The notes under the pieces are model-generated. The model was not told where the DNA came from, made no database searches, and was given only the letters and a program-made list of their open reading frames with translations. Below, piece by piece: positions 6,997 through 14,877 of a DNA stretch of 26,676 nucleotides. The position numbers and the translations under genes were made by a program. How positions within the stretch are numbered: position 1 is the stretch's first letter; each line of letters opens with the position of its first letter. Origin of the DNA: JAKAFX01 sp049965715 (GTDB taxonomy: Archaea; Thermoplasmatota; Thermoplasmata; Thermoplasmatales; Thermoplasmataceae); assembly GCA_049965715.1 (NCBI GenBank), contig JBMFWA010000020.1, positions 1 to 26,676 of the forward strand. Reading direction: 5' to 3'.

Positions 6997-8244
6997 TCAA
7001 TTCCCCGAGAATATTTTCTTGCTTTCCTTGAGCGCTTCCAGCACGGGCATTGGGTCACCGGATAAATAACTTATGAGAGCTCCCCCGCCTGTGGACGTGT
7101 GATCGAATTTATCCATGAGGTCAAGTTTCTCCAGTGCGTTGAGAGTGTGACCTCCACCAGCTATCTTCATACCCGGGTTCATGGATATTGCTGTCATGAT
7201 CTCCCTTGTTCCTGCAGCGTACTCAGACATCTCATACATTCCCATGGGGCCGTTCAGGAATATTGATTTAGCCTTTCCTATCTCGTCTATATAGTTCACA
7301 ATGGTGTCCACGCCGATATCTGCCATAAGTTCGTCGTCCGGCATTTTCTTTGAGATCGCAACTCTCCTCTTCGAGGGATTTAGAACGCAGTCCTGCGGCA
7401 CGAGAATACTGCCATCGTATTTCTTCACAAGATCCTTGCAGGTGTTGATGAGGTCTTCCCAGTTCTTGTTGCTCCTGATGATGAAATCCCGGTTCTTCTT
7501 TCCAATATCAGTTCCCATTGCCCAGAGAAAAGCGTTGCCAACGACGCCTCCCGCTATCACCCTGTCAGAAATTCCCCTGTCAAGGAAATTCTTCGCAACT
7601 GAAATGGACTCGTTAATTTTGGACCCGGCAAGTACTGCAACCTTGGGTCTTGAATCATCCTTCATGAACCTGTCGAGGGCAACTATTTCCTTCTCAATCA
7701 GTCTACCTGCAATGTTGGGAACCAGCCTGTGAAAACCAACCAGTGTCGTCTGGGGCCTGTGTATAGCTGGGAAAGCATCATTTACAAAGTAGTCCATCAA
7801 AGGCAGAAGGCCTTTCACAATATGGCTCTTCTCCATGGTTTCAAGATCATCGCCATCGATATCTATCTCCTCGGAGTAGAACCTCGTGTTCTCAAGCATT
7901 AATATCTCCCCGGTTTTTAATTCGCCCACAGCTCTCACCACCTCTTCGCCAAAGAGAGAATCCACAAACTTCACCTTTCTTCCCAGAAGCCTCTGCAGAT
8001 ACACCGCATGTGTTCTGAGGGAAGTGAAATCCTCCTTCCCGGGTCTGCTCTGGTGAGCCAGTATAACCACCCTTGAGCGGGAGAGAGATCGAAGTGTTTC
8101 AAAATGTGCAAGGAATCTAGTCGATCCTGTTATCTCTCCTGTTATGGGGTTGATTGGAGAGTTTATGTCCAGCCTCAAGAAAACGGTTTTATCAGTCAGG
8201 TCAAAGGAGTCTAGCGTGAAGAAATCCAATTTAGATCCTTTCAT
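6997..8244 (-). CDS. pgk: Phosphoglycerate kinase
   Basis: Glycolytic/gluconeogenic enzyme that interconverts 1,3-bisphosphoglycerate plus ADP and 3-phosphoglycerate plus ATP in the cytoplasm. It is 415 aa, normal for archaea. Visible motifs are the substrate-binding RLDINSP near residue 24, AHQSRPG near 62, ENTRFY near 118 and VNDAFPAIHRPQ near 153 in the N-domain; and, in the C-domain, GGVVGNAFLW, LNGPMGMYE, AGGGHTLNAL and STGGGALISYLSG for nucleotide binding. It is the first gene of the pgk-pfdA-ftsY operon, so central metabolism, chaperone and protein-targeting genes share one transcript. TATATAT (8264-8270) lies about 23 nt before the ATG, suggesting a near-leaderless mRNA. Confidence 0.96.
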   Translation of the reverse strand: MKGSKLDFFTLDSFDLTDKTVFLRLDINSPINPITGEITGSTRFLAHFETLRSLSRSRVVILAHQSRPGKEDFTSLRTHAVYLQRLLGRKVKFVDSLFGEEVVRAVGELKTGEILMLENTRFYSEEIDIDGDDLETMEKSHIVKGLLPLMDYFVNDAFPAIHRPQTTLVGFHRLVPNIAGRLIEKEIVALDRFMKDDSRPKVAVLAGSKINESISVAKNFLDRGISDRVIAGGVVGNAFLWAMGTDIGKKNRDFIIRSNKNWEDLINTCKDLVKKYDGSILVPQDCVLNPSKRRVAISKKMPDDELMADIGVDTIVNYIDEIGKAKSIFLNGPMGMYEMSEYAAGTREIMTAISMNPGMKIAGGGHTLNALEKLDLMDKFDHTSTGGGALISYLSGDPMPVLEALKESKKIFSGN

Positions 8245-8263
8245 CAGTTCACATGATACGGTG

Positions 8264-8270
8264 TATATAT
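8264..8270 (-). promoter_or_regulatory. TATA box of the pgk-pfdA-ftsY operon
   Basis: The TATATAT core is centred about 23 nt upstream of the pgk ATG at 8244 on the minus strand, inside an A/T-rich stretch. Confidence 0.5.
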
Positions 8271-8418
8271 TTGTTTATTTGGTGGTTCAGAATGATGCAA
8301 ATGAAATAGGAGCAGAAACAGTAAACATCATTCGTCATGGTTGCTTATTATGACCACATATCCATAAATACGGTCTGTGAACACAAAATTATGTATAAAA
8401 TGTTCAAAGGTTATTTTA

Positions 8419-8433
8419 TCTGCAAAATGCAGA
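8419..8433 (-). terminator. Possible hairpin terminator after the TDT gene
   Basis: TCTGCA-aaa-TGCAGA is a perfect 6-bp stem with a 3-nt loop, about 12 nt after the transporter stop. On the minus strand it is followed by TAAAATAA rather than a clean T-run, so it may be an mRNA 3' structure rather than a terminator. The rest of the 8245-8444 gap shows no gene. Confidence 0.3.
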
Positions 8434-8444
8434 CATACAGGATT

Positions 8445-9512
8445 TCACGAAGATATTTCCCTGTTTTCAGCCAACTCCTTCAGTTTTCTGCTTCTGTCCA
8501 TCATGAAAATGATTGTGTTGAGCCAGGCATAGATCCAGACAATATTCAACGCAACCGCAATTGCAGTGAATACCCAGATCAGCCCGTGCTCATTTGTTAT
8601 GGAGATCATACGGACAGTCGAGATTGCGAAGAGACCAAGGGGAAAGCCATATGCCCATGAACTCATGCTTCCCCTGGGAGGTCTGGTGAAAATTATAATT
8701 GTCACAACAAGGAAATTCCATATTTCAAAGCCCCACAGCATCAGGGAAAAGAAACCTGCAGTTGAAGGTGAAAGCTGGAAAATATGGAGTTTATTGAATG
8801 ACACTATGGAGAGTATGTTGATAACAATGAGGCTTGCTATGCCGACAGGGAGCATGGTTGTGGGAAGCGTCTCATGGACCTTATTTGTGACATGTCCTGA
8901 AAGGGCCAGGGAACCGATGAATATGTAGAGGAAGAAAAAGATGCCAAGTCCGATAATGGTCAGATAGTAAATCGCAGCACCGGTGCTTCCTCCGTAAAAT
9001 CCAACGAGATCCGATCCAAGAAACACACTCGTGCCTATTGCCAGTGGCGGTATAACCACGGCATAATTGATCTCCCTGAGGTTTATTTCCTTGGTGTAAA
9101 GCCTGTATCCTAGAATAACGCCAAGAATGAGGGCAAGAGAGTATTCCACGAGATAGTTCATGAGTGAGAAGGATGCTGAAAGAGAAGAAAGTCCATAAAA
9201 GTAAATCAGCTGGGAATTGCTGATAAAACCGATAATCGGGATGAGAGAGATGAAACTCAGCCTCGTCAGGTTGTCCCAGTGCCCGTGGATCTTTTCATGG
9301 ATTAGTATGCCCCTTGTGGACCATAAAACAAGTATGACAAAGAACAGGATTATGCCCAGTGCCATTAAACTGTTTCCGAGGTAGAAAAAGGGCACGAAAC
9401 CATCCTGCTGGTACGCAAGTATATAGACTTCGGCAAGGGCAAGGGTGGCGATGGACATACCGAACCACTCTGACCCAAAAACGGAAATTGTGTTTTTATT
9501 CATCTGAAACAT
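8445..9512 (-). CDS. TDT/SLAC1-family transporter (10 TM)
   Basis: A 355-aa integral membrane protein of the tellurite-resistance/dicarboxylate transporter (TDT, SLAC1/TehA/Mae1) family. About ten hydrophobic helices are visible. Family landmarks are the N-terminal EWFGMSIATLAL, the ALSGHVTNKVHETLPTTMLPVGIASL loop-helix region, and SSWAYGFPLGLFAIST near residue 290. Members conduct anions or export sulfite, malate or other carboxylates; the exact substrate is not readable. The first ATG is at 9512; an in-frame ATG at 9503 sits about 10 nt after GGAG and may be the true start. It lies 11 nt downstream of the AhpD-like gene, probably in one operon. Confidence 0.8.
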   Translation of the reverse strand: MFQMNKNTISVFGSEWFGMSIATLALAEVYILAYQQDGFVPFFYLGNSLMALGIILFFVILVLWSTRGILIHEKIHGHWDNLTRLSFISLIPIIGFISNSQLIYFYGLSSLSASFSLMNYLVEYSLALILGVILGYRLYTKEINLREINYAVVIPPLAIGTSVFLGSDLVGFYGGSTGAAIYYLTIIGLGIFFFLYIFIGSLALSGHVTNKVHETLPTTMLPVGIASLIVINILSIVSFNKLHIFQLSPSTAGFFSLMLWGFEIWNFLVVTIIIFTRPPRGSMSSWAYGFPLGLFAISTVRMISITNEHGLIWVFTAIAVALNIVWIYAWLNTIIFMMDRSRKLKELAENREISS

Positions 9513-9523
9513 ACTCCGAAAGA

Positions 9524-10282
9524 TTATTTATCTTTATCTTCTGCTTCCAGCTTTGAAACGATATCGTTGAGCATATCCATTGAGGTTGTGATGACCTTGT
9601 TTCCTGTCACGAAGCGTGCTATGGATATGGCATCCTCCATGTTTCTGGTGCCTCCTCCGTTTCTGAAATACTGGTTTAGATAGACCGGGGCGCAACTCTG
9701 ATCCCTCAGCGACACGCTCACCGCGAAAGCGACAAGGTATACGGTCTTCTTGTCAAGCGAGATTGGCGAAAGGAGTTCCATCCTTTCTCTTATGTGCTCA
9801 TCAAACAGATCAAAGGAGAGTTTTGAGAGAGCAGAAAGGTTCTCCGGTGGTTGAGCATTCCCGGATTCTCTTACCACGTTGGCCATGATTTTCTCGGTTT
9901 CCTTATCCCTGAGTTCAATGGCCTCGAATGATGAGACGACAGGCAGTATGGAGGTCATTGTTGAAAGCGTCGATGCCATGACTGCCATTTTGGAAATTTT
10001 TATCACATCAAGAATATCATCAACTGCCGCGTCAAATTTCTTGGCCAGTCTGTAATGTATCAGAGAGGATTCACGCTGGCCCTGGGCCAGTGATACTGCC
10101 AGTGCCACCAGCGGTACCAGCTTTCTGGGGATCATTGATCTCCCAAGGTAAAGCCTCATATTCTCCGTAAATTGCTCTTCTGCCATTTCCTCATTGATTT
10201 TGCCCAGTATCCTTACTGCTTCCGGCGTAGCCCCAAGAGTATCCCTGGCGAACGTATCTATTTCTTCCAGTTTCTTGCTCAT
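9524..10282 (-). CDS. Carboxymuconolactone decarboxylase/AhpD-like protein, cysteine-poor
   Basis: A 252-aa, all-helical protein with two AhpD-like repeats. The first (about residues 45-110) has the LVALAVSLAQGQRESSLIHY helix pair; the second (about 175-230) has LVAFAVSVSLRDQSCAPVYL. In AhpD the corresponding site is CxxC plus His and carries peroxidase-linked disulfide chemistry. Here the first repeat has S-S-L-I-H in that region and the second only one Cys (about residue 197), so AhpD thiol chemistry is unlikely. The ATG is supported by TTTATGTATT (10301-10310) centred about 24 nt upstream. It is followed by the TDT transporter gene after 11 nt. Confidence 0.75.
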   Translation of the reverse strand: MSKKLEEIDTFARDTLGATPEAVRILGKINEEMAEEQFTENMRLYLGRSMIPRKLVPLVALAVSLAQGQRESSLIHYRLAKKFDAAVDDILDVIKISKMAVMASTLSTMTSILPVVSSFEAIELRDKETEKIMANVVRESGNAQPPENLSALSKLSFDLFDEHIRERMELLSPISLDKKTVYLVAFAVSVSLRDQSCAPVYLNQYFRNGGGTRNMEDAISIARFVTGNKVITTSMDMLNDIVSKLEAEDKDK

Positions 10283-10300
10283 GGCTGATCATGGGAACAT

Positions 10301-10310
10301 AATACATAAA
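10301..10310 (-). promoter_or_regulatory. TATA box of the AhpD-like/TDT operon
   Basis: Minus-strand TTTATGTATT is centred about 24 nt from the ATG at 10282, consistent with a leaderless transcript separate from the upstream Lrp gene. Confidence 0.45.
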
Positions 10311-10376
10311 TCAATCCCGCAAAAATTGTGGAAATCTCAAATACATCAGGAATAATGGAAATGCAAAATGCGTGAA

Positions 10377-10814
10377 TCATGGGAGTATCTCATCAAGAAT
10401 AACCTCTAGATCAATATCATAAATACCGAATTTGGGGAGTTCTTTCCTTGCATAATTACGTATCTCGGAACAATCCTCGCCGATGATTTCCATCAGGAAC
10501 CTTCTCTGTCCTGTGGTGACCAGAGTTCTCTTTATCATAGGCTGCTGCCTGGAAAACTGGACCAGATTGTCAATATTCTCAGGCGGTACATTGAATGCAA
10601 GCACGGCCCTGCATGCATAACCTATCTTTCCGTAATCAATTCCAGCTCTGCAGTCTTTAAGTATGTCCCGCTTCTTGAGAAGACTTATTCTGTCCCGGAC
10701 GGTCCACATACTTTTCCCCGTCTCTCGTGCAATCTCTTCATATGCGAGCGAACAGTTTTTTTCCAGTAAATCGATTATTTTCAGATCAAGTGCGTCTATT
10801 CTGTGAGATTTCAA
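10377..10814 (-). CDS. Lrp/AsnC-family transcriptional regulator
   Basis: A feast/famine-type regulator of 145 aa, the usual family length. The N-terminal winged HTH runs from IDALDLKIIDLLEKNCSL through YEEIARETGKSMWTVRDRI to LKKRDILKD, and the C-terminal RAM ligand/oligomerisation domain has the strand AVLAFNVPPEN and a late strand DIDLEVILDEI. The frame is open to 10925, but the extra residues do not resemble the family. TTG 10814 gives MKSHRIDALDLK and has TATATAA centred exactly about 25 nt upstream, so a leaderless TTG start is proposed. It is divergent from a 51-aa small ORF and upstream of the AhpD-like/TDT operon on the same strand. Effector unknown. Confidence 0.82.
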   Translation of the reverse strand: MKSHRIDALDLKIIDLLEKNCSLAYEEIARETGKSMWTVRDRISLLKKRDILKDCRAGIDYGKIGYACRAVLAFNVPPENIDNLVQFSRQQPMIKRTLVTTGQRRFLMEIIGEDCSEIRNYARKELPKFGIYDIDLEVILDEILP

Positions 10815-10835
10815 CCAGGGACTATTCCAAATTGA

Positions 10836-10842
10836 TATATAA
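10836..10842 (-). promoter_or_regulatory. TATA box of the Lrp-family gene
   Basis: TATATAA is centred about 25 nt from TTG 10814. It falls inside the extended reading frame, which argues against translation from the more upstream ATG at 10925. Confidence 0.5.
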
Positions 10843-10951
10843 TCTAACACAGACAGTATATTCGTGCAATTGAAGAGCTTCAAAAAGACCAATCCTCGGG
10901 GAAGCGCCTGAAATAAACGATTCAAATGAAATTTTTCTTATTTTATTCGTC

Positions 10952-10986
10952 GTTTGCCGACTCGTACTTCAGCAAACTATTAATAC
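10952..10986 (+). promoter_or_regulatory. Promoter with inverted repeat for the 51-aa ORF
   Basis: TATTAATAC (10978-10986) is centred about 26 nt before ATG 11008. Immediately upstream, GTTTGC (10952-10957) and GCAAAC (10972-10977) form a perfect interrupted inverted repeat, two turns apart centre to centre. This is a candidate site for the divergently encoded Lrp-family protein. Confidence 0.4.
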
Positions 10987-11007
10987 TGTAAGAAGTTCAA
11001 CGGTTTA

Positions 11008-11163
11008 ATGGCACAAAAACCTACAAAAGAGGAATTTAGAGAAGAGCTATTGGTTGAAATGGAAAACCCCCTGGAAATTTCAGGGAAATCCATGAGGATA
11101 TCTGTTGTTTCTAACCGCAGAGACGACTTTTCCTACTATTTCAGCCATGGAAACGCGGATTGA
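11008..11163 (+). CDS. Small 51-aa ORF with its own promoter
   Basis: Not recognised. The ORF reads MAQKPTKEEFREELLVEMEN... and ends ...FSHGNAD. It is a charged, soluble peptide with an acidic helix-prone first half (residues 5-20) and a likely beta-strand (RISVVSN). A TATA box at the leaderless distance supports transcription and this exact start. T-rich sequence (ctatttttatat, 11181-11192) follows the stop and could terminate it. It is divergent from the Lrp-family gene. The remaining 11164-11314 gap holds only very short ORFs. Confidence 0.45.
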   Translation: MAQKPTKEEFREELLVEMENPLEISGKSMRISVVSNRRDDFSYYFSHGNAD

Positions 11164-11296
11164 GGACTTCCTCAAACCATCTATTTTTATATCATGAACC
11201 CGGCATCATGCGGTTCTTTCATGCTTTTATGTCCTGGATAAGATTGTTCTAAAGACTGGGCAAAATATCCTGTACGATCAAACTGTCTCTGGAACC

Positions 11297-11305
11297 AATA
11301 AATAG
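11297..11305 (+). promoter_or_regulatory. TATA-like box of the nucleotidyltransferase gene
   Basis: AATAAATAG is centred about 26 nt from the ATG at 11327, which is codon 5 of the longer form (ATG 11315). It suggests that the protein may start MQGIITAAGRG. Confidence 0.4.
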
Positions 11306-11314
11306 ATTTACAAC

Positions 11315-12064
11315 ATGCGGACAGACATGCAAGGGATTATCACTGCAGCTGGCAGGGGGACCAGATCCGGCCTGGACGGAAAACTCAGGAAGGAGATGCT
11401 GCCAATTTATTACAGGGAAGGGGAAAGGATCGTGCTCAGACCCATGATAGAGGTGATTGCAGGCATGATGAAATCCCAGGGGGTTGACAGGATCTCAATT
11501 GTTCTTGACCCTGCAGACAGGAGAACAGCGGAATACATATCGGCAAACATACCATACTCAAGGATAGTCTACCAGGAACCCAGGAATGGCTATGGGGGTG
11601 CAGTTCTCAGTGCCGGATACACTATAATGGGCGATTATTTCCTGCTCAATGCAGGTGATGGCATACTCCTGAAGGAGAACGTGTTCAGCAGAATGATCAA
11701 AATGCGCGAGTCCGGAGCATGCAGCAATGTTCTGGTTGTGATGGAGGTCGACAATCCACAGAATTATGGTACTGCGGAGTTAAGGACGGAGGACGGTAAG
11801 ACTTATGTCACCGGAGTGGTGGAAAAGGATCCCAACAGCAGAAGCAAGTTTGCCCTCTGTGCCGTTTATCTTCTGGACAGGTCTATTATGGATCATCTGT
11901 CTCATGACAGATCAGGCAACATTGAACTCACGCCCGCAATACAGAAATCAATAGAGGAAGGAGTGAGGACCTGTGCAATCAGGGTGAGGAGATCCGAATG
12001 GGCCAGTCTTGGTCAGGTGACGGATTATGCAAACGTCGTAAACAGGAGCCTCAAATTCTTCTAG
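11315..12064 (+). CDS. Sugar-1-phosphate nucleotidyltransferase (GalU-like)
   Basis: Forms NDP-sugars from NTP and a sugar 1-phosphate; probably UTP-glucose-1-phosphate uridylyltransferase or a close relative. It is 249 aa, shorter than typical bacterial GalU (about 290). The activated-nucleotide loop AAGRGTRSGLDGKLRKEMLP lies at residues 11-30, the EPRNGYGGAVLSAGY segment near 90 contacts the base, LNAGDGILL near 112 supplies the metal-binding Asp, and VVEKDPNS near 168 fits the sugar-binding region. ATG 11315 and ATG 11327 are both possible. It converges with a UDP-sulfoquinovose synthase gene (21-nt gap). If the product is UDP-glucose, it is that enzyme's substrate, but sugar specificity is inferred. 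Confidence 0.82.
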   Translation: MRTDMQGIITAAGRGTRSGLDGKLRKEMLPIYYREGERIVLRPMIEVIAGMMKSQGVDRISIVLDPADRRTAEYISANIPYSRIVYQEPRNGYGGAVLSAGYTIMGDYFLLNAGDGILLKENVFSRMIKMRESGACSNVLVVMEVDNPQNYGTAELRTEDGKTYVTGVVEKDPNSRSKFALCAVYLLDRSIMDHLSHDRSGNIELTPAIQKSIEEGVRTCAIRVRRSEWASLGQVTDYANVVNRSLKFF

Positions 12065-12085
12065 GAACCTGAAAAGCAGGCTCCG

Positions 12086-13255
12086 TCAGATACCTGAACT
12101 CTTCTGCCAGATGGTGCGAGGGGTGATGACACTCCTGAGCGACTCAATCTTTTCCTTCATGGGCTGGAGATCGTCGAGTATCATTCCCAGATCTTTCTTC
12201 AGATCTCCAGATGGCCTGTATCCCAGGGCCCTGAGCTTTAAACTCGCCGGATTATAGTAATGCTCTTCCTTCTCCACTCTTGGATTGGGTACGTGATCAA
12301 TTGTTGCCTCTTTTCCGTACTTCTTTTCGTAGACCTCCTTCACATCAGCCGCAAGTTCGTTGACAGAGTAATGCTGGTCAAACTGGTTGAAGACCCTGTA
12401 TTCACCGCTCTCAGGTGGGTGCTCTGTCGCAAGTGTGAGGCAGGTTATACTGTCCTCCAGCGATAAAAAGCCCCTGGTCTGGCCGCCTTTGCCGTACGGC
12501 GTTATTGGTATACCGATGGTGGCCTGTGCACAGAATCTGTTAAGTGCAGTTCCCCACACCTCATCAATATCGAATCTCGTTCTCAGGCCATTTCCAACGA
12601 TCTCCTTTGTTCTCGTTCCATAAACAACACCCTGCATGATGTCGGTTATGCCTATCTTCCACACACGGTTTGCAAACATCAGGTTGTTTGAGTCATGAAC
12701 CTTTGTCCAGTGATACCATGATCCCGCGTTCTTGGGAAATGGCAGAGTATCTTTCCGGCCGTTATATTCTATCTCAAAGAATCCTTCGGGTATATCTATG
12801 TTCGGCGTTCCGTACTCACCCATTGTCCCGAGCTTGAGTATGTGTGCCTTGGGAACAAGATCCTTGACAGCATATATCAGGTTGAGTGTGCTGATAACAT
12901 TCTTTGTCATGGTCTCTGAAGCCTGTTTCAGGCCTATCATGGAATACGGCGCAGATCTCTGCTCCGCAAGATGCACTATCACATCAGGTTTTGTATCCTT
13001 TATTAGATCGTACATGAACTTCTGTCCACTGACATCCCCGCGGTAAAACGCGATCTTCTTTCCAAAGACACTCTCTGCTTCATGAATTCTTCTGGATATG
13101 GGAGCAATCGGGAAAACGGAATCTGAATCTACAGCTTTTACACGCCTTCGGGTGAAGAAATTGTCAGCGCCGGCAACATCGTAACCAAGAGAGAGATATC
13201 GGAGAGCCAGCGGCCATCCAATATAGCCATCAATGCCGAGAATCAGTGCCTTCAT
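12086..13255 (-). CDS. agl3: UDP-sulfoquinovose synthase (Agl3/SQD1 family)
   Basis: Converts UDP-glucose and sulfite to UDP-sulfoquinovose, the sulfonated sugar donor used in Sulfolobus N-glycans (Agl3) and plant sulfolipid (SQD1). It is 389 aa, full length for the family. It is an extended short-chain dehydrogenase with the NAD-binding GIDGYIGWP at residues 7-15, RGDVSG near 72, catalytic Thr144 in LGTMGEYGTPNIDIPEG, and the YxxxK pair Tyr181/Lys185 (YHWTK). The substrate-side YGKGGQTRGFLSLEDSI near residue 254 is specific to this family rather than to general UDP-glucose epimerases. No obvious SD or close TATA box decides the ATG start, but the Rossmann motif is at the normal distance. Likely role: sulfosugars on surface glycoproteins. 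Confidence 0.9.
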   Translation of the reverse strand: MKALILGIDGYIGWPLALRYLSLGYDVAGADNFFTRRRVKAVDSDSVFPIAPISRRIHEAESVFGKKIAFYRGDVSGQKFMYDLIKDTKPDVIVHLAEQRSAPYSMIGLKQASETMTKNVISTLNLIYAVKDLVPKAHILKLGTMGEYGTPNIDIPEGFFEIEYNGRKDTLPFPKNAGSWYHWTKVHDSNNLMFANRVWKIGITDIMQGVVYGTRTKEIVGNGLRTRFDIDEVWGTALNRFCAQATIGIPITPYGKGGQTRGFLSLEDSITCLTLATEHPPESGEYRVFNQFDQHYSVNELAADVKEVYEKKYGKEATIDHVPNPRVEKEEHYYNPASLKLRALGYRPSGDLKKDLGMILDDLQPMKEKIESLRSVITPRTIWQKSSGI

Positions 13256-13356
13256 GGATACAAGTAATACTGGTTTAGCCTTAAATGTTATTCTTGAGTT
13301 GAATCAAAGTGCTGTGGTGATCATAATACATATTTTTATTTACAGTCTATATTTTT

Positions 13357-14877
13357 TTATTTAAATTTATTTCTCAGGTCGTTTTTCTGGATCTTTCCGA
13401 CAGAGTTCTTTGGAAGATCATCGACAAAGAATACCTCCTTGGGACACTTGTACCAGGCAATATTGGGTTTGCAGAATTCAATGACTTCCCGGGCGGTCAG
13501 CCGTTCATCCTTTTTAACAACGAATGCGACCACCTCCTCACCATATGTATTATCCGGTTTTCCGACCACAGCCACCTCAGATACTTCAGGCATGGTGCTG
13601 ATAAGGTTCTCAATCTCCTTGGGGTACACGTTTTCGCCACCCCGGATTATCATATCCTTCTTCCTGTCAACGATGAAGAAATAGCCATCCTTGTCCATGT
13701 ATCCAAGATCACCACTGTGGAGCCAGCCGTTTCTAAGGGTCTCCTCAGTTTCATTTTTCCTGTTCAAGTATCCTTTCATAACATTTGGTCCTCTGATCAC
13801 AATCTCCCCTATCTCACCAGGAGGGAGGTCCTCGTCGTTTTCTGAAAAAATTCTGACATCCTGTCCGGGCAGCGGTATACCGATAGACCCTATCTTTCTT
13901 GTCCCGAACCTCGGGTTTATAGTTGAGGCTACAGTGCCTTCGGTCATCCCGTATCCCTCGATTATCTTTATCCCGTATGCCTTCTCGAAGTTATCAAACC
14001 ACTTCACAGGCATGGGGGCAGCACCACAAATCCCGATCTTGAGCGAGGAGAGAGCTGCCCTGTGCTCCTCACTTGCTGAGTCAGAGAGTATCTTGTAAAT
14101 TGTGGGGACACCGGAGAACAGGGTTGGTTTATATCTCCTTACAGAGTCAAAGAACTCTTCGGGATCAAATTTCCTGAGAATAACCAGAGACCCTCCTTTC
14201 AGGATGGTGGCAATGCTGAACATAAGATTGTTCACGTGGAACAGGGGCAGGATAATTATGATCCTGTCGCTGTCCTGTAAACTCACCGCCTGCTGAAGCT
14301 GAATAGCTTCCCTGTAAATGTTCTGGGCTGTGAGAACCGCACCCTTTGGTTTTCCTGTGGTTCCAGATGTGTATATGAGAAAAAGATCATCCGGATTCTC
14401 CGGAACAGTGGCAGCATCGGTTTTCCCAAGAAAGACATTTCTGTACAGGTCTCCTGATAAATCTCCCTTATCAAAGTCCAGAATTACCCTTTCGACACTC
14501 AGCCCTGTCCTTTCAATGGCGTTCTCAATCTTCTCCCCATAGGATAATTCACCGAAGACAATTTTCGCTCCTGAATCGGCAATCTGGTAAGAGATCTCCT
14601 GTTCCTTCAGGTGGACATTGATGGGTGTAACAGTGGCACCGGCCATCCAGGACCCCATGATGATTATGATCAGTTCCGGCCGATTGAGAAGGTCGATGGC
14701 AACGACATCCCCTCTCCCGATACCATGATCAGTGAGGTATCCTGCAACAGATCGGTACATTCTCACGATGTCGGCGGACGTGTAAGTCCTGCCGTAAAAG
14801 AAGAAAGTCTCCCTGTCAATACTGAGAAGGCTCTCCTCCATCATCCGAAGCAGCTGTATCGCTGTCACGTGGATCAC
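13357..14877 (-). CDS. Acyl-CoA ligase (AMP-forming), operon-distal paralog
   Basis: Activates a carboxylic acid to its CoA thioester via an acyl-adenylate. It is 506 aa with the full ANL set: P-loop YTSGTTGKPKG (169-179), the A5 motif YGMTEGT, A7 HSGDLGYMD, A8 hinge DRKKDMIIRGGENVYP and the A10 catalytic Lys in KNSVGKIQK near the C-terminus. The start is a GTG overlapping the DUF35 stop as GTGA, so it is the last gene of the ligase-MaoC-thiolase-DUF35 operon. Substrate unknown; it differs from the other two ligases in the P-loop flanks. The spacer to agl3 (13256-13356) is A/T-rich and has no gene. Confidence 0.9.
   Translation of the reverse strand: MIHVTAIQLLRMMEESLLSIDRETFFFYGRTYTSADIVRMYRSVAGYLTDHGIGRGDVVAIDLLNRPELIIIIMGSWMAGATVTPINVHLKEQEISYQIADSGAKIVFGELSYGEKIENAIERTGLSVERVILDFDKGDLSGDLYRNVFLGKTDAATVPENPDDLFLIYTSGTTGKPKGAVLTAQNIYREAIQLQQAVSLQDSDRIIIILPLFHVNNLMFSIATILKGGSLVILRKFDPEEFFDSVRRYKPTLFSGVPTIYKILSDSASEEHRAALSSLKIGICGAAPMPVKWFDNFEKAYGIKIIEGYGMTEGTVASTINPRFGTRKIGSIGIPLPGQDVRIFSENDEDLPPGEIGEIVIRGPNVMKGYLNRKNETEETLRNGWLHSGDLGYMDKDGYFFIVDRKKDMIIRGGENVYPKEIENLISTMPEVSEVAVVGKPDNTYGEEVVAFVVKKDERLTAREVIEFCKPNIAWYKCPKEVFFVDDLPKNSVGKIQKNDLRNKFK

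Noticed and set aside
11208..11252. A 14-codon ORF after a TATA-like run between the 51-aa ORF and the nucleotidyltransferase gene.
   Set aside because: Too short, no ribosome site; the T-rich run is better explained as a terminator for the small ORF.
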